The notes under the pieces were generated by a model, which saw nothing but the letters and a program-made list of their open reading frames with translations, was not told where the DNA came from and did not search any database. Shown piece by piece: positions 1 to 7,590 of a stretch of DNA of 64,000 nt. The stretch is from assembly GCA_963841445.1 (NCBI GenBank), contig CAWJCP010000002.1, forward strand, positions 1,302,001 to 1,366,000, read 5' to 3'. This stretch comes from Mayfieldus sp963841445 (lineage in GTDB: Bacteria > Actinomycetota > Thermoleophilia > Solirubrobacterales > 70-9). The translations under genes and the position numbers were made by a program. Numbering within the stretch: position 1 is the first letter of the stretch; each line of letters starts with the position of its first letter.

Positions 1-2
1 TT

Positions 3-431
3 GTCGAAGGGATGCGGGGAACCGCACCGGGATCGCCCGACAAGGACCCGTCGACGCAGGCGTTCAACGCCCTGTTCAAGAAGTCGGCGCCGACGAACGT
101 CGCGAACCAGGTGTTCGCACCGCAGAACTTCGACGCGGTGATGCTCTGCTACCTGGCGGCCGTTGCCGCCGGCAGCGCCGACGGCCAGCAGATGGCCGAC
201 CAGGTTCGCGATGTCAGCTCCGCGCCGGGCACCAAGTACACCTGGCAGCAGCTGCCCGAGGCAGTCAAGGCGCTGCAAAACGGCGATGACATCGACTACC
301 AGGGCGCGTCGGGTGCGATCGACATGAACGCCGACGGCGACGCCACCGGCGGCGTTTACGACATCTACCAGTTCGAGGGCGGAGCCCTTAAGACGGTCGG
401 CGAGGAGCCGGTCGAGGCGTCCGGGGGCTGA
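3..431 (+). CDS. ABC transporter substrate-binding protein (branched-chain amino acid type), C-terminal part
   Basis: This is the end of a gene that begins before the window; the frame is open from base 3. The last 140 or so residues resemble the C-terminal lobe of LivK-type periplasmic binding proteins (Peripla_BP_6). They include an FDAVML stretch, a helical segment and a closing region with YQGASGAIDMNADGD, which in this family ends the second lobe and reads like a small calcium-type or turn motif. The likely job is capture of a branched-chain amino acid or a similar small solute for the liv permease. The livHMGF genes converge on it from the other strand, so the binding protein is not transcribed with its presumed partners. 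The N-terminus, including any lipobox, is not visible. Confidence 0.75.
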   Translation, partial: VEGMRGTAPGSPDKDPSTQAFNALFKKSAPTNVANQVFAPQNFDAVMLCYLAAVAAGSADGQQMADQVRDVSSAPGTKYTWQQLPEAVKALQNGDDIDYQGASGAIDMNADGDATGGVYDIYQFEGGALKTVGEEPVEASGG

Positions 432-457
432 GGCCCAGACACGTCAAGCGGCATCGA

Positions 458-483
458 GCGGCCGGGGCGAGAGCCCCGGCCGC
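458..483. terminator. bidirectional hairpin terminator
   Basis: A perfect 11-bp inverted repeat (GCGGCCGGGGC and its complement) has a 4-nt GAGA loop. It sits exactly between the convergent stop codons of the binding protein (429-431) and livF (491). There is no strong U tract, as is common in GC-rich actinobacteria. Confidence 0.75.
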
Positions 484-490
484 TTCGTGT

Positions 491-1249
491 TCAGGTTTCG
501 GCGCGCTCCGACCTGTCGTCGATGCGCGCGGTTCCACCCAGGTAGAGCTCCGCGACTTTCGGGTCCTCGAGCAGCTGCTTCCCGGGCCCCTCGAAGCGGT
601 CCTGACCGAGATCGAGGACGTAGCCGCGATCGGACATGTTCAGGGCGCGGCGGGCGTTCTGCTCGACCATCACGATCGTCACCCCGTCGCGGTTGATCTC
701 CTCGACCTTCTCGAAGATCGCCTCGACGAAGGCGGGTGCGAGCCCGGCCGAGGGCTCGTCGAGGAGCAGGAGCCGGGGGGCGGGCATCAGCGCCCGCGCC
801 ATCGCGACCATCTGGCGCTCACCGCCGCTCATCGTCCCCGCCGCCTGCCTGCTTCGTTCGCCCAAACGCGGAAAGAGGCCGAACATGTGCTCGATCTGAT
901 CGCCGACCCCGTCCTGCGTGAAGGCACCCATGCGCAGGTTCTCCTCCACGGTGAGAGTCGGAAAGACGTTGTCGATCTGCGGCACGTAGCTCATCCCGCG
1001 CCGCGCGATCGCGTGCGGGCGCAGCGCGGTGATGTCCTCGCCGCGCAGCTGCACCAGCCCCCCGCGGGGGCGCAGAAGCCCGAATATCGTCTTGATCAGG
1101 GTCGACTTGCCGGCCCCGTTGGGGCCGATCACGGTGACGACCTCCCCCTCCTGCACCTTGATCGACACCCCGCTGAGGATGTCTACCTCGGGCACGTAGC
1201 CTGCCACCAGGTCCTCGGTGTAGAGGACCGGCTGCCCATCGGAGCTCAT
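491..1249 (-). CDS. livF: branched-chain amino acid ABC transporter ATPase LivF
   Basis: A 252-residue cytoplasmic ATPase that powers amino-acid import together with LivG. Walker A GPNGAGKS lies at residues 42-49, the Q-loop near 91, the ABC signature SGGERQ at 141-146 and Walker B LLLLDEP at 160-166. Its length and the GLAP motif after Walker B are typical of LivF rather than LivG. It is the last gene of a four-gene minus-strand operon livH-livM-livG-livF; its start overlaps the end of livG by 4 bp, which suggests translational coupling. The substrate could be leucine, isoleucine or valine, but members of this family also carry urea or amides, so the substrate is inferred. Confidence 0.9.
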   Translation of the reverse strand: MSSDGQPVLYTEDLVAGYVPEVDILSGVSIKVQEGEVVTVIGPNGAGKSTLIKTIFGLLRPRGGLVQLRGEDITALRPHAIARRGMSYVPQIDNVFPTLTVEENLRMGAFTQDGVGDQIEHMFGLFPRLGERSRQAAGTMSGGERQMVAMARALMPAPRLLLLDEPSAGLAPAFVEAIFEKVEEINRDGVTIVMVEQNARRALNMSDRGYVLDLGQDRFEGPGKQLLEDPKVAELYLGGTARIDDRSERAET

Positions 1250-2061
1250 TCCGGCTTCCCGTCCTCGTTCTCGCCCTCCGCGTCCGATCCGGCTCCCCCG
1301 AGGTAGGCGTCGATCACCGCCTGGTCCCCGCGAACCTCGTGCGGCTCGCCGTCGGCGATCACCCTCCCCTGCGCCATCACGATCACGCGATCGGAGTGGC
1401 CCATGACGACGTCCATGTCGTGCTCGATGAACAGGAAGGTGACTCCCTCCTCGGAGCGCAGGCGCTGCATGTGGTCGAGCAGCCGCCGCCCCAGGGTCGG
1501 GTTGATGCCGGCCATCGGCTCGTCGAGCATCAGCAGGCGCGGCCGCGTCATCAGCGCTCGGGCGAGCTCGAGCAGCTTGCGCTGTCCGCCGGACAGCGTG
1601 CCCGCGTACTGGTCAGCCTTCTCGTCGAGGTTGAAGACCTCCAGCAGCTCGATCGCCTGATCGCGGACCTCGGACTCGCGCCGGCGCCAGGAGCGCGGTC
1701 GCAGGATCACGTTGGCGAGATGCTCGCCGGGCTGATCGCCTGCCGCGAGCATCATGTTGTCGATCACCGGCATCGCCGCCAGGGCCTTGGTGATCTGGAA
1801 GGTCCGGACCATTCCGAGGCGCGCGATCGTGTGCGGCGCCCGCCCGGCGATCGGCTGATCGCCAAACACCACCTCTCCATGGTCTGCCCGGTAGAAGCCG
1901 GTCAGCACGTTGAACAGCGTCGTCTTGCCGGCGCCGTTGGGCCCGATCAGCGCGGTGATCGAGCCTTCACCGACATCGAGAGTCGCGCCATCGACCGCCC
2001 GGATCCCGCCGAAGCGCTTGACCACTTCCTGGGCGCGCAGGATCCGCCCGTTCTCACTCAC
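1246..2061 (-). CDS. livG: branched-chain amino acid ABC transporter ATPase LivG
   Basis: A 271-residue ATPase subunit. Walker A GPNGAGKT is at residues 40-47, followed by the LivG-specific insertion with the RTFQ segment, the signature LSGGQRKLLELARAL and Walker B LLMLDEP. The C-terminal extension (about 35 residues beyond the switch histidine EHDMD) is the BCA_ABC_TP_C type that marks LivG. The gene overlaps livM by 8 bp upstream and livF by 4 bp downstream. It pairs with LivF to form the heterodimeric motor of the importer. Confidence 0.9.
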   Translation of the reverse strand: MSENGRILRAQEVVKRFGGIRAVDGATLDVGEGSITALIGPNGAGKTTLFNVLTGFYRADHGEVVFGDQPIAGRAPHTIARLGMVRTFQITKALAAMPVIDNMMLAAGDQPGEHLANVILRPRSWRRRESEVRDQAIELLEVFNLDEKADQYAGTLSGGQRKLLELARALMTRPRLLMLDEPMAGINPTLGRRLLDHMQRLRSEEGVTFLFIEHDMDVVMGHSDRVIVMAQGRVIADGEPHEVRGDQAVIDAYLGGAGSDAEGENEDGKPE

Positions 2062-3040
2062 CGAGCACCATCTCCTCGCGCTTGCCGAACATCCCCTGCG
2101 GACGGAAGGCCATCAGCAGGATCAACACGAGCCCGACGATCCCGAACCGAATCGCCGCGATCCGCTCGTCAGAGAACGGAAGGTCGATGAACCGGGTGCC
2201 CTCCAGGATCGCCCAGAGGATGATCGACCCCAGCGCCACCCCCCAGTAATTCGCCAGCCCGCCGAGGATCAGCACCCCGTAGGCGAAGAACGTGACCAGC
2301 GGCTCGAAGTCGGTCGGGTGGACGGTCGCGAGGTTGAGGGCCAAAAACCACCCGGCAATCGATCCGATCGCCGCCGAGATCATCAGCGACTGAAGCTTGT
2401 AGGAGAGCGCGTTCTTGCCCAGCGCCCGGGCCGCGTCCTCGTCCTCGCGGACCGCCCGCAGGACCCTGCCCCAGGGTGTCTGCTGGATTCGCACCAGCCC
2501 GACGGTCACAAGCATGACCGCGATCCAGACGACGATCAAAAGCGGCGCCAGCGAGTCTGGATTGCTCCAACCGAGGCTCTGCAGCCAGCCCGAGATCGTG
2601 TCCGAGACGCTGCGCCAAGTGTCGTCGAAGCAGGCGCCGCTCTGGTTGCAGAAGAGGCCCTCGTTGCCGCCGGTGAGGCCGCGGGCGTTCTGGGCGAAGA
2701 TCCGCACCACCTCCGCCATCGCGATCGTGGCGATCGCGAAGTAGTCGGCGCGCAGGCGCAGCGAGGGCAGGCCGATCAGAAGGCCGAAGGCCATCGAGAT
2801 CAGCATCGAGGCCGGCAGCGCGAGCCAGAACGAGAAGCCGGCCTTGAGCTCCAGGATCACCATCGCGTAGGCGCCGACCGCCATGAATGCCGCCTGGCCG
2901 AAGTTGTTGATGCCGGTGAAGCCGACGTTGAGCTGCAGCCCGAGCGCCAGCAGCGCGTAGGTCCCGGCGATCACGCCGACCCCGATCCAGAACCCGGTGC
3001 TGGTGAGGATCGAGAAGTCGATCGCGAGGGGCAGGCTCAT
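2054..3040 (-). CDS. livM: branched-chain amino acid ABC transporter permease LivM
   Basis: A 328-residue inner-membrane permease with about nine hydrophobic segments. The reading frame stays open far upstream, but that part is a shadow of livH. The start at 3040 is chosen because its ATG forms an ATGA overlap with the livH stop and the protein then begins with a hydrophobic leader. The motif GINNFGQAAFMAVGAYA near residue 55 and the cytoplasmic loop RAVREDEDAARALG near residue 210 are hallmarks of LivM. It forms the translocation pore with LivH. Confidence 0.9.
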   Translation of the reverse strand: MSLPLAIDFSILTSTGFWIGVGVIAGTYALLALGLQLNVGFTGINNFGQAAFMAVGAYAMVILELKAGFSFWLALPASMLISMAFGLLIGLPSLRLRADYFAIATIAMAEVVRIFAQNARGLTGGNEGLFCNQSGACFDDTWRSVSDTISGWLQSLGWSNPDSLAPLLIVVWIAVMLVTVGLVRIQQTPWGRVLRAVREDEDAARALGKNALSYKLQSLMISAAIGSIAGWFLALNLATVHPTDFEPLVTFFAYGVLILGGLANYWGVALGSIILWAILEGTRFIDLPFSDERIAAIRFGIVGLVLILLMAFRPQGMFGKREEMVLGE

Positions 3041-4047
3041 ACCGACTTCGCCTTCCCGAAGATCCCCTGGGGACGGACCACCAAAGCGATCAGCAAGGCC
3101 ACGAAGCCGACCGAGACCTTCCAGCGGGCGTCGATGAACAGCGTCGACCACTCGATCACCACCCCGAGGATCAGCCCCGCGATCAGGGCCCCGAACGCGT
3201 CGCCGATTCCGCCCAGCACGACCGCCGCGAAGATCGGAAGCAAGAGCTCGAAGCCGAACTCCGGCGTCATCACCGTGACCGCTGCGGCCAGCACTCCGGC
3301 CAGCCCGGCCAGGGCGCCGGAGAAGATCCAGGTGTAGTAGACGATCCTGCGGGTGTCGATGCCGGCCGTCTCGGCCAGGTCGATGTCGTCGGCGACGGCC
3401 CGCATTCGCTTGCCGAGCAGCGTGTAGCGGAGCATCAGCCCGACCGCACAGAGCACGACGACGCCGACCACGATCACGATCAGCTCGGTGCGCCCGATGC
3501 GCAGCCCGAGGAACTGCACGGTGCTGGTCACGTCGACGTTGAGCTTGCGCAATTCGGTGCCCCAGATGAACTGCACGACCGAACGAATCAGGAACGCCAG
3601 CCCGATCGACATCAGCAAAAGCTGCAGCACCCCGGCCCCCCGGGCCCGCATCGGCCCCCACATGATGCGCTCGAAGAGGAGGGCGAGCAGCGCGGTCGTC
3701 GCCATCGCGAAAGCGACTCCCGCGACCAGCGACATGCCCCAGGTGACGTTGACCAGATAGGCCATGTAGGCACCGAAGGTGAGAAAATCGCCGTGCGCGA
3801 AGTTGACCAAACGCAGGATCCCGTAGACGAGGGTCAGGCCGACCGCGCCGAGCGCGTAGACGGAGCCGAGCGAGAGTCCGTTGAGGCCGGTCTGGGCGAC
3901 GTCGTGAAGTCCCTTCGCGGCGACCGCGACGGCGGCGATCAGCAGGACGATTCCGATCGCGATCCAGGCCGGATGGTTGCGCGCGAAATCGCTGAATCGA
4001 TCCGCAGGCGCGCGGGGCGCAGAGGCCGTTAGCTCAGCCGCCTCCAT
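3037..4047 (-). CDS. livH: branched-chain amino acid ABC transporter permease LivH
   Basis: A 336-residue permease and first gene of the liv operon. After a short cytoplasmic N-terminus and one extra hydrophobic segment, the LivH core starts with GLSLGSVYALGAVGLTLVYG and the conserved RLVNFAHGDFL. The loop RAVADDIDLAETAGID is the ATPase contact. A -10-like TAGGCT (4055-4060, minus strand) ends 7 nt before the ATG and there is no Shine-Dalgarno, so the mRNA is probably leaderless. The LysR gene lies just upstream on the same strand and may regulate the operon, although this is only inferred from position. Confidence 0.9.
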   Translation of the reverse strand: MEAAELTASAPRAPADRFSDFARNHPAWIAIGIVLLIAAVAVAAKGLHDVAQTGLNGLSLGSVYALGAVGLTLVYGILRLVNFAHGDFLTFGAYMAYLVNVTWGMSLVAGVAFAMATTALLALLFERIMWGPMRARGAGVLQLLLMSIGLAFLIRSVVQFIWGTELRKLNVDVTSTVQFLGLRIGRTELIVIVVGVVVLCAVGLMLRYTLLGKRMRAVADDIDLAETAGIDTRRIVYYTWIFSGALAGLAGVLAAAVTVMTPEFGFELLLPIFAAVVLGGIGDAFGALIAGLILGVVIEWSTLFIDARWKVSVGFVALLIALVVRPQGIFGKAKSV

Positions 4048-4110
4048 GCTGACGAGCCTATTCCACCGTGGGCGGCACGGTAAACGAATCCCGCCGGCGG
4101 TCCGATCCGC

Positions 4111-5037
4111 TCAGGCGGCGACCTTGCCGCGGGCCCCGAGCCGTTGGGCCTCGACGTGGAGGATCTCGAGCATCGCGTCGGTGGCCGGCGAGCGCAGGTC
4201 GGGCGCCAGCGTCACCGCCCAGACGCGCCGCCGCGGGGCGCGCGGCTTGATGTCGAGAACGCGGATGCCCGGCTGGCGTCCGGTCAGCAGCAGCTCCGGC
4301 AGCAGCGCGACTCCCATGCCCGCGGCGACCAGGGACTGGATCACCTGGTAGTCGTCGCTGGCGAAGTCGATGCGCGGCTCAAAGCCGGCGTTGCGCGACC
4401 ACTGGATCACGTTCTGGCGGCAGGAGCTGGGGCGAACTCCGCAGGCCCAGGCGTCCTCGGCAAGCTCGTCGAGGCGGACGGCTTTGCGATCGGAGAGGGC
4501 GTGATCGAGCGGCACCGCGACCTGGAGGCGCTCCTCGAGCAGGAGCTCGCGCTCGACGTCGCGATCCTCATCGAACGGGACGTTGTCGAAGTCGTAGGCA
4601 AGCGCGACGTCGTACTCGCCCGCCTTCAGCCGCGGCACCGACTCCTCCGGCTCCGCCTCGCCGAGCTCCAGGTCGACCTCGGGGTACTTCTTGCTGAACG
4701 CGGGTACCGCCCGCGCCACCAGCGTCGCCCCGGCGGTCGGAAAGCTGACCATTCGCAGCCTGCCGCCGCGCAGCTCGGCGATGTCGTCGAGCTCGCGCTC
4801 GGCCTCCTCGAGCCGCGCCATCACCGCCTCCGCATGACAGACCAGCGCTTCGCCGGGCTGTGTGAGGCGGACGCTGCCGTGATTGCGGTCCAAGAGGCGG
4901 GCTCCGGTCTCCTTCTCGAGCGCTGCGATCTGTTGGCTGACCGCCGACTGGGTGAGGTGCAGCGCGTCGGCGGCGGCCGAGAAGGAACCGGCGGCGGCCA
5001 CCTCACGAAGGATCCGGAGTCGCTTTACGTCAAGCAT
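4111..5037 (-). CDS. LysR family transcriptional regulator
   Basis: A 308-residue regulator. The N-terminal winged helix-turn-helix (residues 1-60) contains ILREVAAAGSFSAAADALH and LTQSAVSQQIAALE, the standard LysR recognition region, followed by a linker helix and a LysR_substrate domain (about 90-295) with two alpha/beta lobes. The effector cannot be read from sequence. It sits 63 bp upstream of livH in the same direction and is divergent from an unknown small gene at 5139. LysR proteins usually control a divergent neighbour and themselves; here control of the liv operon is also possible. Confidence 0.88.
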   Translation of the reverse strand: MLDVKRLRILREVAAAGSFSAAADALHLTQSAVSQQIAALEKETGARLLDRNHGSVRLTQPGEALVCHAEAVMARLEEAERELDDIAELRGGRLRMVSFPTAGATLVARAVPAFSKKYPEVDLELGEAEPEESVPRLKAGEYDVALAYDFDNVPFDEDRDVERELLLEERLQVAVPLDHALSDRKAVRLDELAEDAWACGVRPSSCRQNVIQWSRNAGFEPRIDFASDDYQVIQSLVAAGMGVALLPELLLTGRQPGIRVLDIKPRAPRRRVWAVTLAPDLRSPATDAMLEILHVEAQRLGARGKVAA

Positions 5038-5056
5038 AAGAACGGCTAATCAAAGC

Positions 5057-5079
5057 TAGCAGAGATTCGAATTGCGCTA
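5057..5079. promoter_or_regulatory. possible LysR binding site
   Basis: The lysR / 5139 intergenic gap holds an 8-bp palindrome ATTCGAAT (5065-5072) nested inside TAGC...GCTA arms (5057-5060 and 5076-5079). Dyads of this kind around the divergent promoter are typical of LysR sites. This is a pattern match only. Confidence 0.35.
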
Positions 5080-5138
5080 ATGCTGCTGCCGTGCGATTCT
5101 GGACCTCACGAAGCAAGCCCGAGGAGCGTTCAACCAAC

Positions 5139-5621
5139 ATGACCGGATTTCTCCAGACACGCAACGCAGACATTCGAGCCGCGCAGCGCCAGGTCGACGC
5201 CGACCTTTGGCGCCGCGGGCACAGCAGCGACCTCAAGGTCACCGTTTCAGCCGGGAGCGAGGCGCCGGCCCTGGTCATTCGCGCCGCGGGCGAGAAGGAC
5301 TTCGCGGGCATCCGCCGCCTCTACCAGCTCGAGGGCCGCAGGCCGGACAGCGCCGCCAACCTTCTGCTCGCCGAGGTCGAAGGTGAGCTGCTCGCGGCAT
5401 TGCCGCTTGATGGCGGCTCGCCGGTCGCCGACCCCTTCCGCCCCACCGCGGAGCTGGTCGAGCTGCTGCGAATCCGCGCTGATCAGCTGCACGCCGAGGC
5501 TCCGAGGAGCGACCCCCTTAAGCGGACCTGGCGAGCGCTGAGCGGCTCCGCCTCGCGACCCGCGGTTGCGCCGGTTGCGTCCGGCAACGCCCGGTTTCTG
5601 ATCAGGCACGACGGCGAGTAG
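5139..5621 (+). CDS. hypothetical protein with degenerate GNAT-like segment
   Basis: About 160 residues. I chose the ATG at 5139 (MTGFLQTRN) because a GAGGAG motif lies 12 nt before it; the frame stays open to 5091. The middle reads VIRAAGEKDFAGIRRLYQLEG and then NLLLAEVEGELLAALPLDGG, a pattern seen at the start of GNAT-like folds, but the acetyl-CoA loop (R/Q-x-x-G-x-G/A) is missing. It is probably a non-catalytic relic or a small-protein family typical of this lineage. It is divergent from lysR. Function not recognised. Confidence 0.6.
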   Translation: MTGFLQTRNADIRAAQRQVDADLWRRGHSSDLKVTVSAGSEAPALVIRAAGEKDFAGIRRLYQLEGRRPDSAANLLLAEVEGELLAALPLDGGSPVADPFRPTAELVELLRIRADQLHAEAPRSDPLKRTWRALSGSASRPAVAPVASGNARFLIRHDGE

Positions 5622-5667
5622 GAGGGGGCGGCCCGGCGAACGCCAGGCTTTTAGACTCGCGGCGCCG

Positions 5668-6504
5668 ATGAGCAACCCACTCGAGTGGCGGACAGTGTTC
5701 CGCGCCTCAGCCGCGCTGGCGCTGATCGCCGGCCTGCTGCTGTTCGGCGGCGCCACCCGCACCGAGGACTACTTCTCCTGGACGATCGAGCCTCCGCAGA
5801 CCGCCGCCTTCCTCGGCGCCGCCTACTGGGCCGCAGCGGTCCTGTTCGGCTGGGCCTCGGCACAGCGCAGCTGGGCGAGCCTGCGGATCGCCTTCCTGCC
5901 CGAGCTCACCGTCGCGGTGCTGCTGCTGATCGCCACATACGCACACCTCGACAAGTTCCACAGCGACCTCTTCGGCTACTTCTGGGTCGTCGTCTACGCG
6001 GTCGCGGCGCCGGTGCTGATCTTCCTGCTGGCGATGCGCGGATCGACCGACGCCCCGACCATCGAGGCGGAGCCGCGCGAGCCGATGCCAGCCTGGCTGC
6101 GCCTGGCGCTGATCGGCCAGGGCGCCGTTTTCGCCGTCTTCGGCGTCGCCCTGTTCGTCGCGCCGTCGAGCTTTGACTCCGCCTGGCCGTGGGCACTGAC
6201 TCCGCTGACCGCAAGGGCGATCGCCTCCTTTCTGCTCGGCTTCGCGGTCGCCGCCGCAATCGCCGTGCGCGGCAACAGCCTGGGGCGCTTTCGCGGCGCC
6301 GCGCTCACCTACGCCGTCCTCGGGGCGCTGCAGCTGCTTGGCGCCGCCCTTCACCACTCCGACTTCAAGGCAGGCGCCTCGCTGCCGCTGTTCGCCTGCT
6401 TCTTCGCCACCGTACTCGCGGTCGGGATCGCCGGCTCGCTGCCGGGAGGTGTCGCCGCTCAGGCTCAGGCCTCGAAGTCGCGCAGCGCCGCCTCGGTGTC
6501 GTAG
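5668..6504 (+). CDS. multi-pass membrane protein of unknown function
   Basis: 278 residues with about seven or eight hydrophobic segments: roughly 10-30, 48-66, 74-92, 104-122, 144-164, 178-200, 212-228 and 238-256. An acidic, proline-containing loop (TIEAEPREPMP) lies around residue 130. No catalytic motif or known domain is recognisable. The gene ends inside the 3' end of the convergent SnoaL-like gene (40-bp overlap), so no terminator separates them. Confidence 0.6.
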   Translation: MSNPLEWRTVFRASAALALIAGLLLFGGATRTEDYFSWTIEPPQTAAFLGAAYWAAAVLFGWASAQRSWASLRIAFLPELTVAVLLLIATYAHLDKFHSDLFGYFWVVVYAVAAPVLIFLLAMRGSTDAPTIEAEPREPMPAWLRLALIGQGAVFAVFGVALFVAPSSFDSAWPWALTPLTARAIASFLLGFAVAAAIAVRGNSLGRFRGAALTYAVLGALQLLGAALHHSDFKAGASLPLFACFFATVLAVGIAGSLPGGVAAQAQASKSRSAASVS

Positions 6505-6857
6505 TAGGCGTCGACCCTCTCGCCGAGGCCGTCGCGAAGGCTCCAGAGGTGCGCGTAGCGGGCGCTGACCTCGACCCCGCTCTCCCGCCCCACCGCCCGC
6601 ATGCGGATGTTGACCAAAACGCGATCCCCTCGGCGCAGGGTGGACTCCACCTGCTGATGAAAGACCTTCCACTGCTCGAGGTACCCCTCCAGGAACTCTT
6701 CGATCGTGGAACGCCCGACGAACTCGTCTCCCCCGGGCAGCTCGCGGCTCTCGCGCCAAACCGCGTCGCGTTGAAGCGCGGCAAGGGTGCCCTGCACGTC
6801 TCCAACGTTCAGCGCGGCGTACGAGGCCCGGATCGTGTCGAGGTCCTTCTCGGACAC
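6465..6857 (-). CDS. SnoaL-like / NTF2-fold protein
   Basis: About 130 residues with the cone-shaped NTF2 fold signature. An N-terminal helix (DTIRASYAALNVGD) is followed by the short strand-loop around WRESRELPGGDEFVG, then IEEFLEGYLEQW, and four strands ending DAYYDTEAALRDF. Such proteins are polyketide cyclases, isomerases or ligand-binding proteins; no catalytic dyad can be assigned. The frame is open to an ATG at 6905. I prefer the GTG at 6857 because the domain begins there and the longer version would run into the divergent phosphorylase gene. The two genes share a very tight divergent promoter region. Confidence 0.65.
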   Translation of the reverse strand: MSEKDLDTIRASYAALNVGDVQGTLAALQRDAVWRESRELPGGDEFVGRSTIEEFLEGYLEQWKVFHQQVESTLRRGDRVLVNIRMRAVGRESGVEVSARYAHLWSLRDGLGERVDAYYDTEAALRDFEA

Positions 6858-6876
6858 GTAGTGAATGATTAGCGCG

Positions 6877-7590
6877 ATGGGGCGACTGGCGCTTGTCGGC
6901 AGCAACGGGCTTGAATCGATGCCGTCCTGGGCGAATGCGGAGCGGCTTGAGGTCTCGACCGAGCGCGGGACGGTGCAGCTGCTCGACGCCGGTGATCACG
7001 TCGTGCTCCCGCGCCACGGGCTCGACTCCTACACGCCCGCCCAGCTCGTCGATCACCCTCGCAACCTGGCGGCCTTGGCGGAGGCGAGATGCGACCGGGT
7101 GCTCGCGATCTGCTCAGTCGGCTCGCTCGACGCTCGGCTCGACGTCGGGTCGGTGCTCTGCCCGAGCGACTTCATCGCCCTCGGTCGCGTCGACGCCGCC
7201 TTCGACGACGAGCGCGGCCACGTGGTTCCGACCTTCGACCCTGTCTGGCGCCGCCTCGTGATCGAGGCCTGGAAGGGGGCCGGCGCGCCGATCCGCGAGC
7301 GGGGCGTCTACTGGCAGAGCCCCGGGCCGCGCTTCGAGACCCCCGCCGAGGTGCGGCTGATCGCTCCCCACGCGGACGTCGTCGGGATGACGATGGGCTC
7401 GGAGTGCGTAACCGCCTGCCAGCTCGGGCTCCCCTACGCCGCCGTCTGCTTGGTCGACAACCTCGCCAACGGGGTCGGCGACGCAATCCTGACTCACGAG
7501 GAGTTCGAGGCTGGCCAAGCCGCAAACCGCGAACGGCTCGCGATCGCGCTGGCCGGCGTGCTGCCGATGCTGTGCGCGGAGCGCGAATGA
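6877..7590 (+). CDS. MTAP/PNP family nucleoside phosphorylase
   Basis: About 237 residues. The family-2 purine nucleoside phosphorylase hallmark GPRFETPAEVR is present near residue 155, followed by VVGMTMGSECVTACQLGLPY, which forms the nucleoside pocket. The reaction is phosphorolysis of 5'-methylthioadenosine, or of methylthioinosine, to a free base and methylthioribose 1-phosphate. The base-specificity loop reads VDNLANG, so 6-amino versus 6-oxo specificity is not clear. It overlaps the downstream deaminase by 4 bp (ATGA). That coupling favours the deaminate-then-cleave route known from Pseudomonas. The start at 6877 is favoured over 6865 because MGRLALVGS begins the first strand. Confidence 0.8.
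   Translation: MGRLALVGSNGLESMPSWANAERLEVSTERGTVQLLDAGDHVVLPRHGLDSYTPAQLVDHPRNLAALAEARCDRVLAICSVGSLDARLDVGSVLCPSDFIALGRVDAAFDDERGHVVPTFDPVWRRLVIEAWKGAGAPIRERGVYWQSPGPRFETPAEVRLIAPHADVVGMTMGSECVTACQLGLPYAAVCLVDNLANGVGDAILTHEEFEAGQAANRERLAIALAGVLPMLCAERE

Noticed and set aside
1910..3337. 475-codon plus-strand frame
   Set aside because: Antisense to livG, livM and livH; low-complexity composition with no homology pattern.
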